The notes under the pieces: model-generated
What the model was told of the DNA's origin: nothing
The model's input: only the letters and a program-made list of their open reading frames with translations
Database searches by the model: none
Assembly: GCA_963625535.1 (NCBI GenBank)
Contig: CAVFUK010000013.1
Location: 1-22,453, forward strand
DNA: 22,453 nucleotides
Reading direction: 5' to 3'
Origin: Phocaeicola_A sp963625535
Lineage (GTDB): Bacteria > Bacteroidota > Bacteroidia > Bacteroidales > Bacteroidaceae
Shown: positions 14,952 through 21,151 of the stretch, piece by piece
Numbering within the stretch: position 1 is the stretch's first letter
Layout: each line of letters opens with the position of its first letter
Program-made: the position numbers and the translations under genes

Positions 14952-16022
14952 TTATATAATGTATGATTCTACATAATACTCAATGTTCTCCTTGATAACC
15001 AGGTCGATGGGCATGTACTTCATGGCAGGTATCTCCTGCTTGAAGACCACCTTGTCCGCCAACACCTTCGTTGCGCGATAGCCTTGCAAGGCGGGACGCT
15101 GCCCGATGAGCAGGGTGACGATGCCCTTGTTCAGATAGTCCACGTTGCTGGCGAGCAGGTCGTAACCGATGAGTCCGTCGAAGCGGATGCCATGCCGTTC
15201 GAGGTATTCGGCCACCTGGTAGACGCGCGAGTTGAACACCACGCCCAACCGCAACTGCGGATGCGAGGCGAAGAAAGCGTCGAGTTGCCGCTCGGTGGCT
15301 TGCGTATCGTTGACCTTCAGCCGCACCTCGTGCACCACCGGCTTTGCCGACATGCCGTCGATGAAGTTCATGAATCCCTTCACCCGATGCAGCATCTGCA
15401 CCTCATTGGTGTGCTGCCCGCTGTCCGCCACAAACAGAGCCACATCGGTGAACTTCCCGGCATAGCGGTCCATCAGTATCTTCGCGGCAATGTATCCGCT
15501 CTGGAAAGAGTCCTGACCGATGAACATGATGGCGTTGGCATCCTCAATGTTCACGTCTATAAGGGTATAAGGTATCTGTTTCTCGTCGAGCTGGCGAGTT
15601 ATCTGCAACGTCTCCTCCTTGAAGTTTGGCGCTATCAGCACAGCGTCGGGCTGTTGCTCCAACAGTTTCTCGCCAGCCTCCCGATATGACTGGATGCCCG
15701 AGTGGTCATAGTAGACAAACTCGGTGCTCACATTGAAGTCGTTCAGCTCGTCGGCCGCCAGACGAATGCCACGCACCACACAACTCCAGTAGTCGTTCTC
15801 CTGGAAGTTGGGCACCAAGCAGCAAAACTTATATTTTTTCTTACAAGCCAGACCGATGGCAAACCTGTTGGGCTTGTAGTGAATGTCGTCCAACACCTTC
15901 TGCACCTTCTGCTGACTGCGTTGGGAGATAGCTCCACGGTTATGCAACACACGATCCACCGTTCCCGCGGAAACGCCGGCCATCGCTGCAATGTCCTTTA
16001 TGGTGTATTGTTTGTCGTTCAT
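14952..16022 (-). CDS. LacI-family transcriptional regulator of the galacturonate genes
   Basis: This 356-residue regulator has an N-terminal helix-turn-helix (YTIKDIAAMAGVSAGTVDRVL, 6-26) and hinge (up to about 60). A periplasmic-binding-protein-like sensor domain follows, with VLIAPNFKEE and ALFVADSGQHTNEVQ among the ligand-facing blocks. It is co-directional with uxaB and divergent from uxaC, so it most likely senses a galacturonate-pathway intermediate and controls both. The effector is unknown. The upstream region contains an inverted repeat overlapping its own promoter, suggesting autoregulation. The start at 16022 gives the usual LacI beginning MNDKQYTIKDIAAMAG. Confidence 0.92.
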   Translation of the reverse strand: MNDKQYTIKDIAAMAGVSAGTVDRVLHNRGAISQRSQQKVQKVLDDIHYKPNRFAIGLACKKKYKFCCLVPNFQENDYWSCVVRGIRLAADELNDFNVSTEFVYYDHSGIQSYREAGEKLLEQQPDAVLIAPNFKEETLQITRQLDEKQIPYTLIDVNIEDANAIMFIGQDSFQSGYIAAKILMDRYAGKFTDVALFVADSGQHTNEVQMLHRVKGFMNFIDGMSAKPVVHEVRLKVNDTQATERQLDAFFASHPQLRLGVVFNSRVYQVAEYLERHGIRFDGLIGYDLLASNVDYLNKGIVTLLIGQRPALQGYRATKVLADKVVFKQEIPAMKYMPIDLVIKENIEYYVESYII

Positions 16023-16082
16023 CGCTGAGTATCAGTTTCTCTGTGTGCTTTGCTTTATTCCTAAAACAAAAAATAATCTAAA

Positions 16083-16121
16083 ATATCGCACAAATATACG
16101 AACTAATTTTGCGATATCAAA
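16083..16121 (-). promoter_or_regulatory. lacI-uxaB promoter with operator-like inverted repeat
   Basis: On the reverse strand a -33 TTTG (16118-16121) and -7 TATATTTG (16091-16098) are separated by 19 bases. ATATCGCA (16083-16090) and TGCGATAT (16110-16117) form perfect 8-bp inverted arms flanking the -7 box, one covering the expected start of transcription. A forward -7-like TAATTTTG lies at 16104-16111 inside the repeat and might serve uxaC, though no -33 partner is visible. A repressor bound here would block lacI-uxaB and could also affect the divergent side. Confidence 0.68.
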
Positions 16122-16251
16122 TAAAACATCTAATTTCGTGTTCGATAACAGTTAATAAACGCAAATATGCCGGCCGCCTCACGCTGCTGGCAACGTGCGG
16201 TTAGAGACGAACTTTAAATATTTACTTATCATACATAAAAACACATTCGTT

Positions 16252-17658
16252 ATGAAGAATTTCATGGATGAGAACTTCTTGCTGGAGACCGAAACCGCCA
16301 GCAAGCTCTATCACGAACATGCGGCTAAAATGCCGATTATCGACTATCACTGCCACCTGATTCCGCAGATGGTAGCTGACGACCATCAGTTCAAGTCACT
16401 GACCGAGATTTGGCTCGGCGGCGACCACTATAAATGGCGTGCCATGCGCACCAATGGCGTTGACGAGCGCTACTGCACAGGCAGCGACACCACCGACTGG
16501 GAGAAGTTTGAGAAGTGGGCAGAGACTGTTCCCTACACATTCCGCAATCCCCTCTACCACTGGACTCACCTGGAGCTGAAGACAGCTTTCGGTATCACGA
16601 AAATCCTGAACCCGAAGACAGCGCGCGAGATTTACGACGAGTGCAACGAGAAACTGAAACTCCCCGAATACTCCGCACGTGGCATGATGCGCCGCTATCA
16701 CGTGGAGGTGGTCTGCACGACAGACGATCCAGTGGACTCACTGGAGTATCACATCAAAACACGCGAGAGCGGATTCGAGATTAAGATGTTGCCTACATGG
16801 CGTCCGGACAAAGCTATGGCCGTGGAGGTTCCCGCTGACTTCCGCGCTTACATCGAGAAGCTGTCTCAAGTAAGTGGTGTGAACATCTCTTGCTATGCCG
16901 ACGTTCTCACCGCACTGCGCAAACGTCACGAGTTCTTTGCTGCCCAGGGTTGCAAACTGTCCGACCACGGAATCGAGGAGTTCTACGCCGAGGATTACAC
17001 CGACGCTGAGATCAACGCTATATTTAATAAGGTATACGGTGGCAAGGAGCTGACGAAAGAGGAAATTCTGAAGTACAAGTCGGCTATGCTGATAGACTTT
17101 GCCGAGATGGATGCAGAGACCAACTGGACACAGCAGTTCCACTATGGCGCTATCCGCAACAACAACTCGAAGATGTTCAAGCAGCTGGGCCCCGACACGG
17201 GCTTCGACTCCATCGGCGAGTTCACCACAGCAAAGGCTATGGCCAAGTTCCTCGACAAACTGAACTCTAGAGGCAAACTGGCAAAGACTATCCTCTACAA
17301 CCTCAACCCGTGCGCCAACGAGGTGATTGCCACCATGTTGGGTAACTTCCAGGATGGTTCCGTTCCGGGCAAGATACAGTTCGGTTCGGGCTGGTGGTTC
17401 CTCGATCAGAAGGACGGCATGGAGAAGCAGATGAACGCCCTCTCCGTATTGGGATTGCTGAGCCGCTTCGTAGGAATGTTGACAGACTCACGTTCGTTCC
17501 TCTCCTACCCGCGCCACGAGTACTTCCGTCGCACCCTCTGCAACCTGGTAGGTAACGACGTGGAGAATGGACTGATTCCTGCCTCAGAGATGGAACGCGT
17601 CAACCAGATGATCGAAGACATCTCTTACAACAACGCAAAGAATTTCTTCCAATTCTAA
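16252..17658 (+). CDS. uxaC: Uronate (glucuronate/galacturonate) isomerase
   Basis: UxaC isomerises D-galacturonate to D-tagaturonate and D-glucuronate to D-fructuronate, in the cytoplasm. The 468-residue protein belongs to the amidohydrolase superfamily, with the metal-site H33-x-H35 in IIDYHCHL. Further family blocks are WLGGDHYKWRAMRTNGV, FHYGAIRNNN and GMLTDSRSFLSYPRHEYFRR. Length and sequence match Bacteroidales UxaC throughout. The ATG at 16252 (MKNFMDENF) is preferred over an in-frame codon at 16195, which adds 19 poorly coding residues. The leader from the divergent regulatory region is about 130 bases or more and contains a GC-rich patch (GCCGGCCGCC near 16170) of unknown role. A terminator follows. 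Confidence 0.97.
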   Translation: MKNFMDENFLLETETASKLYHEHAAKMPIIDYHCHLIPQMVADDHQFKSLTEIWLGGDHYKWRAMRTNGVDERYCTGSDTTDWEKFEKWAETVPYTFRNPLYHWTHLELKTAFGITKILNPKTAREIYDECNEKLKLPEYSARGMMRRYHVEVVCTTDDPVDSLEYHIKTRESGFEIKMLPTWRPDKAMAVEVPADFRAYIEKLSQVSGVNISCYADVLTALRKRHEFFAAQGCKLSDHGIEEFYAEDYTDAEINAIFNKVYGGKELTKEEILKYKSAMLIDFAEMDAETNWTQQFHYGAIRNNNSKMFKQLGPDTGFDSIGEFTTAKAMAKFLDKLNSRGKLAKTILYNLNPCANEVIATMLGNFQDGSVPGKIQFGSGWWFLDQKDGMEKQMNALSVLGLLSRFVGMLTDSRSFLSYPRHEYFRRTLCNLVGNDVENGLIPASEMERVNQMIEDISYNNAKNFFQF

Positions 17659-17700
17659 ATAACTAATCCTATTAGGGGAATTATACGCTTAACACAATAC

Positions 17701-17732
17701 ACGCCACGGGATCGAACCAGATTCCGTGGCGT
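17701..17732 (+). terminator. Terminator after uxaC
   Basis: The stem ACGCCACGG (17701-17709) / CCGTGGCGT (17724-17732) extends inward by about three pairs to an 8-base loop. It is followed by TATTTTTT. Confidence 0.9.
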
Positions 17733-17771
17733 TATTTTTTCCGTCGGTGCTTTTAGAACCAAAAAATACGC

Positions 17772-17779
17772 TACCTTTG
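17772..17779 (+). promoter_or_regulatory. -7 box for mltG
   Basis: TACCTTTG matches TAnnTTTG and lies 36 bases before the mltG ATG. The best -33 candidate is TTTT at 17751-17754, with a 17-base gap, so the upstream element is weak. Confidence 0.55.
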
Positions 17780-17814
17780 TACTCATAAACTCAAATAAGA
17801 AGTATAGTTGACTC

Positions 17815-18846
17815 ATGAGTAAGCGCAAGAAATGGCTGATTGTGGCCTTCAGCATAGTGGTGGCGGCAGTGGTAGCGGCAGCAGGCGCAGCCTATTACCT
17901 GGTGCTTTGTCCGATGCTCCACATCCAAACTCCTACCTATATATGTATAGACGACTATGACACATACGACAGTGTCATGCGCAAGATTGAGCGGGAAGGC
18001 AACGCCCAGCAACTCTATGGACTGGAGCTGATTGCCAAGTACTATCATTACGGCAAAAAGATAAAGACCGGAAAGTACGCCTTGCAGCCTGGCGATAATG
18101 CTCTGACGCTCACCCGCCGACTTGTAAGTGGACAACAGACACCCGTGAAATTGGTGATTCCCAGCGTGCGCACACTCGACCGCCTGGCACAGACCGTCAG
18201 CAAACAGCTGATGATGGACTCGCTCACACTCATCCGTATACTCACAGATTCAGTGTACTGCAGCGACTATGGATACACGCCGCAAACCATCTGTTGCATG
18301 TTCATCCCCAACACCTACCAGGTCTACTGGAACGTGAGTCCGCAGAAATTCCTCGAGCGGATGCAGAAGGAGCACGACAGATTCTGGACCAACGAGCGGT
18401 TGGAACAAGCGACAGCCATCGGCCTCTCTGCCGACGAGGTGACGACGCTGGCCTCCATTGTGGAAGAAGAGACCGCCAACGAGCAGGAGAAACCCATTGT
18501 GGCTGGACTCTACATGAACCGCCTGCAGAAGGGAATGCTGCTGCAAGCCGACCCTACCGTGAAGTTTGCACTGCAGGATTTCACCCTGCGACGCATTCTG
18601 AATGTGCACCTGGAGACAGACTCCCCCTACAATACCTATAAGTACGAAGGATTGCCTCCCGGTCCTATCCGCATCCCCACTATCAAGGGAATAGAGAGCG
18701 TGCTCCACTATACGCACCACGATTACCTCTATATGTGTGCGAAAGAAGATTTCTCGGGCACGCACAACTTCGCCTCCAGCCTGTCGCAACACATGCAGAA
18801 CGCAAGGAAATACCAACAGGCGCTCAATAGCAGGGGAATACGATAA
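17815..18846 (+). CDS. mltG: Endolytic peptidoglycan transglycosylase
   Basis: MltG (YceG) is an inner-membrane lytic transglycosylase that cuts nascent glycan strands and may set their length. The 343-residue protein has a basic start (SKRKK) and one membrane helix (about 8-31), then a LysM-like region and the YceG catalytic domain. The catalytic Glu corresponds to E217 in ASIVEEET. MNRLQKGMLLQADPTVKFAL (234-253), SPYNTY (270-275) and LPPGPI (280-285) are the conserved substrate-site blocks. The start at 17815 places the helix normally. It has its own probable promoter and appears monocistronic. The 22-bp repeat array begins 9 bases after the stop codon and no ordinary terminator is visible before it. 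Confidence 0.95.
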   Translation: MSKRKKWLIVAFSIVVAAVVAAAGAAYYLVLCPMLHIQTPTYICIDDYDTYDSVMRKIEREGNAQQLYGLELIAKYYHYGKKIKTGKYALQPGDNALTLTRRLVSGQQTPVKLVIPSVRTLDRLAQTVSKQLMMDSLTLIRILTDSVYCSDYGYTPQTICCMFIPNTYQVYWNVSPQKFLERMQKEHDRFWTNERLEQATAIGLSADEVTTLASIVEEETANEQEKPIVAGLYMNRLQKGMLLQADPTVKFALQDFTLRRILNVHLETDSPYNTYKYEGLPPGPIRIPTIKGIESVLHYTHHDYLYMCAKEDFSGTHNFASSLSQHMQNARKYQQALNSRGIR

Positions 18847-18854
18847 ATAGACAA

Positions 18855-19118
18855 GGTCTGAAGAGTTCAAAAGGCGACCGAAAGGATTCGGAATGGAGAC
18901 CGAATATACTCCGAAGAGCAACCGAATGGACTCCAAAGAGTGACCGAATATACTCCGAAGAGCAACCGGATGGACTCCAAATGGAGATAGGAAAAGCTCG
19001 GAAAGATGGCCGAATGAACTCCGAAGAACAGCCCCGGAAGGTCTCGAAAAAATGACCATAAGGTCTCGGACCATAGACCATAGGGCCTCGGGCACTTGAG
19101 CATAGGGTCTCCAAAACG
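18855..19118. repeat. Degenerate tandem array, about 12 units of exactly 22 bp
   Basis: Units begin at 18855, 18877, 18899, 18921, 18943, 18965, 18987, 19009, 19031, 19053, 19075 and 19097 with no phase slip. The general form is ACCGAAT-xx-ACTCCGAAGAGxx. Units at 18899 and 18943 are identical over all 22 bases, and those at 18921 and 18965 are close, showing an added 44-bp repeat. The right-hand units drift to a GGTCTCGGACCAT-type sequence. All three reverse frames stay open across it because stop codons are absent from the unit, so the overlapping ORFs there are artefacts. The array starts 9 bases after the mltG stop codon. Confidence 0.92.
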
Positions 19119-19625
19119 CCCTCTAGGAAAGGAAGACATACTCAGTTATGGAGTTGATTAACTGACTCGGAGCAAGTGAGTCGAAGAAAGAAAATGAAGA
19201 GCCGCATCGGTGATGCGATGAAACTCCGAGTAATAAGATTTGAGTGCTCACCCCCTTTGTAATCCACCGGCATAAAGCTACCCGAAGGCGTGGCCCGCCA
19301 TTGGGAGTTGAAGCGTATCTCGGTATTTCAGTTAATTTGATGAGTTTCCCAATCTAACCAATGCGGCTTCATTTTCTATGTACAAAGTACGTGATTTATT
19401 CTTACAACACCAAGTTTATCGGAGAAAAACTTCAGTCCATCCATCGATTTTTTCAGAGACCTCCTCACTATGAAGCGGTTACGAAGGCATAGAATGACTG
19501 GCTGGAGGTTTAAAGACATACGTGAACAGGGCCTATAGTCGTACGTCGTCAGGTCGTGATCTCTACAGATGAGAGGACCTAACTTGCGGCTGTGGAAAGG
19601 CCAGCATCGGAACCGGCAGGAAATA
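19119..19625. other. About 500 bases of spacer with no recognised gene
   Basis: The spacer lies between the mltG-side repeat array and the rplT terminator. No long ORF with coding character, tRNA, rRNA, SRP RNA, RNase P or tmRNA is recognisable. It contains the imperfect inverted repeat at 19191-19375. GC-rich, possibly structured sequence near 19500-19620 (for example GGCTGTGGAAAGGCCAGC) could be an uncharacterised RNA or a decayed mobile element. Confidence 0.5.
19191..19375. repeat. Long imperfect inverted repeat in the mltG-rplT spacer
   Basis: The arm at 19191-19226 starts AAAATGAAGAGCCGCATCGG and ends GATGAAACTC. The arm at 19342-19375, read on the reverse strand, starts AAAATGAAGCCGCATTGG and ends GGGAAACTC. 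The arms are about 35 bases with roughly three quarters identity, around a 115-base loop. A short internal hairpin GCATC-GGT-GATGC lies in the left arm. The function is unknown. Confidence 0.65.
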
Positions 19626-19656
19626 GAGAGGGCCGCCCTGTAGGAGCGACCCTCTC
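19626..19656 (-). terminator. Terminator of the infC-rpmI-rplT unit
   Basis: GAGAGGG (19626-19632) pairs with CCCTCTC (19650-19656). The stem extends inward through one mismatch to CGC/GCG with a 9-base loop. On the reverse strand it is followed by TATTTCC, about 30 bases after the rplT stop. Confidence 0.75.
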
Positions 19657-19685
19657 GTTATATCACCGGAAATGAATTCTAATGA

Positions 19686-20036
19686 TTAGGCGTTCTTTGC
19701 TTTAGCAACGATAGCCTTGAATGCTTCGGGGTGGTTCATAGCCAAATCGGCCAACACCTTGCGGTTGATCTCGATACCTACCTTGTGGAGGTCACCCATC
19801 AATTTAGAATAAGATGTTCCTTCCAGACGAGCGGCAGCGTTGATACGTTGAATCCACAAAGCGCGGAACGAACGTTTCTTGTTTTTACGGTCGCGGTAAG
19901 CATAAGTCAAACCTTTCTCCCATGTGTTTTTGGCTACAGTCCAAACATTCTTTCTTGCACCAAAATAACCTCTGGTAAGACCTAAAATTTTCTTTCTCTT
20001 TGCTCTTGAAGCAACATGATTTACTGATCTTGGCAT
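19686..20036 (-). CDS. rplT: 50S ribosomal protein L20
   Basis: L20 binds 23S rRNA and is needed early in 50S assembly. The 116-residue basic protein begins MPRSVNHVASRAKRKK and contains GYFGARKNVWTVAKN, AYRDRKNKKRSFRALWIQRIN and GTSYSKLM, all diagnostic of L20. The ATG at 20036 is chosen over an upstream in-frame start that would add 13 atypical residues. It is the last gene of the thrS-infC-rpmI-rplT run, 102 bases after rpmI, and is followed by a terminator. L20 autoregulates this operon in several bacteria, but no matching mRNA structure was identified here. Confidence 0.98.
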   Translation of the reverse strand: MPRSVNHVASRAKRKKILGLTRGYFGARKNVWTVAKNTWEKGLTYAYRDRKNKKRSFRALWIQRINAAARLEGTSYSKLMGDLHKVGIEINRKVLADLAMNHPEAFKAIVAKAKNA

Positions 20037-20138
20037 AGTTTTAATTGTTTTTTGAATGTTAGCGCCGCCTGTCAAACAGCGGTCTTAGAGCTAATCACTC
20101 GGTTAATACTTAAATGATAACGCTTATCTGTTTAAAGA

Positions 20139-20336
20139 TTACTTCATTGCTAAAAGCTCTCTTACCTGACTCAAGTTGGTTCCGTCAACCAAACCTGAGT
20201 GAACGAGATTTCTCTTTTGCTTCTTAGTCTTCTTCGTCAGAATGTGGCTATGATAAGCATGTTTTCTTTTGATTTTTCCTGATCCGGTAAGAACGAATCT
20301 TTTTTTAGAACCGGAGTTAGTCTTAATCTTTGGCAT
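20139..20336 (-). CDS. rpmI: 50S ribosomal protein L35
   Basis: This 65-residue, strongly basic protein has the L35 pattern MPKIKTNSGSKKRF...TGSGKIKRKHAYHSHIL and KKTKKQKRNL. L35 sits on the large subunit near L15 and 23S rRNA. It is full length. The leader before it is 71 bases after infC, and rplT follows on the same strand. Co-transcription with infC and rplT is the usual arrangement. Confidence 0.98.
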   Translation of the reverse strand: MPKIKTNSGSKKRFVLTGSGKIKRKHAYHSHILTKKTKKQKRNLVHSGLVDGTNLSQVRELLAMK

Positions 20337-20407
20337 CTTATAAAGTTTTAAATTATTAATATTGGTGGCAACGCACTATACCGAAGGCGTTACGCACTTT
20401 CTTATTC

Positions 20408-21025
20408 TTAATCTTCGTCAGCTTCCGCGTCCTTCTTCTCCGCCTCTGCCTTTGACTTGGCTGCCGTAGGCTGAGCCGCCGGCTTCGCAGGTTTGCTGCC
20501 GCCAGCCTTCTTCGGTGTGAGAAAGATAGTCATCCTCTTACCTTCGAGCAACGGCATCTGCTCTACCTTGGCATATTCCTCCAGGTCATTGGCAAACCGA
20601 AGCAACAACACCTCGCCTTGCTCCTTGAAAAGGATGGAACGGCCTTTGAAAAACACGTAAGCCTTCACTTTGTCGCCATCTTCCAAGAAGCCGATGGCAT
20701 GCTTCAGCTTGAAGTTGTAGTCGTGATCATCGGTCTGAGGCCCGAAACGAATCTCCTTGACGTTCATCTTCACCTGCTTCGCCTTCTGTTCCTTCTGACG
20801 TTTCTTCAACTGATAGAGGAATTTAGAATAATCGATCAATCGACAAACAGGCGGAACGGCATTGGGAGAGATCTCCACCAAATCGCATTCATGTTCCTCA
20901 GCCATGCGCAAGGCCTGGGCTATAGGATATACGGCGGATTCAATATCATCGCCCACGATACGGACTTCTTTGGCACGAATCTGTTCATTGATTCTATGTT
21001 GCCCTTTTAAACTGTCATTCTTCAT
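20408..21025 (-). CDS. infC: Translation initiation factor IF-3
   Basis: IF-3 binds the 30S subunit, prevents premature 50S joining and checks start-codon pairing. The 205-residue form starts at the ATG at 21025 (MKNDSLKGQHRINEQIRAKEVRIVG). The N-domain is followed by the linker (FLYQLKKRQKEQKAKQ), the C-domain core (VKEIRFGPQTDDHDYNFKLKHA and VKAYVFFKGR), and a Lys/Ala/acidic tail of about 35 residues typical of Bacteroidetes. A longer frame opening at a TTG (21061) is less likely. Unlike enterobacterial infC, which starts with AUU and uses that codon for feedback, an ordinary ATG is available here. It lies about 120 bases after thrS. Confidence 0.97.
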   Translation of the reverse strand: MKNDSLKGQHRINEQIRAKEVRIVGDDIESAVYPIAQALRMAEEHECDLVEISPNAVPPVCRLIDYSKFLYQLKKRQKEQKAKQVKMNVKEIRFGPQTDDHDYNFKLKHAIGFLEDGDKVKAYVFFKGRSILFKEQGEVLLLRFANDLEEYAKVEQMPLLEGKRMTIFLTPKKAGGSKPAKPAAQPTAAKSKAEAEKKDAEADED

Positions 21026-21143
21026 CAATAAGTTGTTGTTCCAAACTGTTTTTAAAATCAATAATCCTTTCTTTTCTTTATCTGTTTTGCTTCGTCAGCG
21101 GAGGCTTGAGCAGTGTCAGACACCTCACTTCCACAAACGGCTG

Positions 21144-21151
21144 CAAAGTTA
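21144..21151 (-). promoter_or_regulatory. Possible internal promoter for infC-rpmI-rplT
   Basis: On the reverse strand TAACTTTG matches TAnnTTTG. Its TAA is the stop codon of thrS. No clear -33 TTTG is seen. A start near 21137 would give an infC leader of about 110 bases that contains the hairpin GTGTC-T-GACAC. Confidence 0.4.

Noticed and set aside
18250..19139. Three overlapping reverse ORFs across the mltG 3' repeat
   Set aside because: All three frames are open because the 22-bp unit lacks stop codons. The products are frame-shifted versions of one another, and the longest runs antisense into mltG.
19196..19230. Group II intron domain V-like AGAGCCG...GAAACTC
   Set aside because: The closing ACGGTTC half of domain V is missing and no reverse transcriptase is nearby, so the resemblance is too weak to call.
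21026..21061. Longer infC from TTG 21061
   Set aside because: The added 12 residues are atypical for IF-3, and ATG 21025 gives the usual MKND start.
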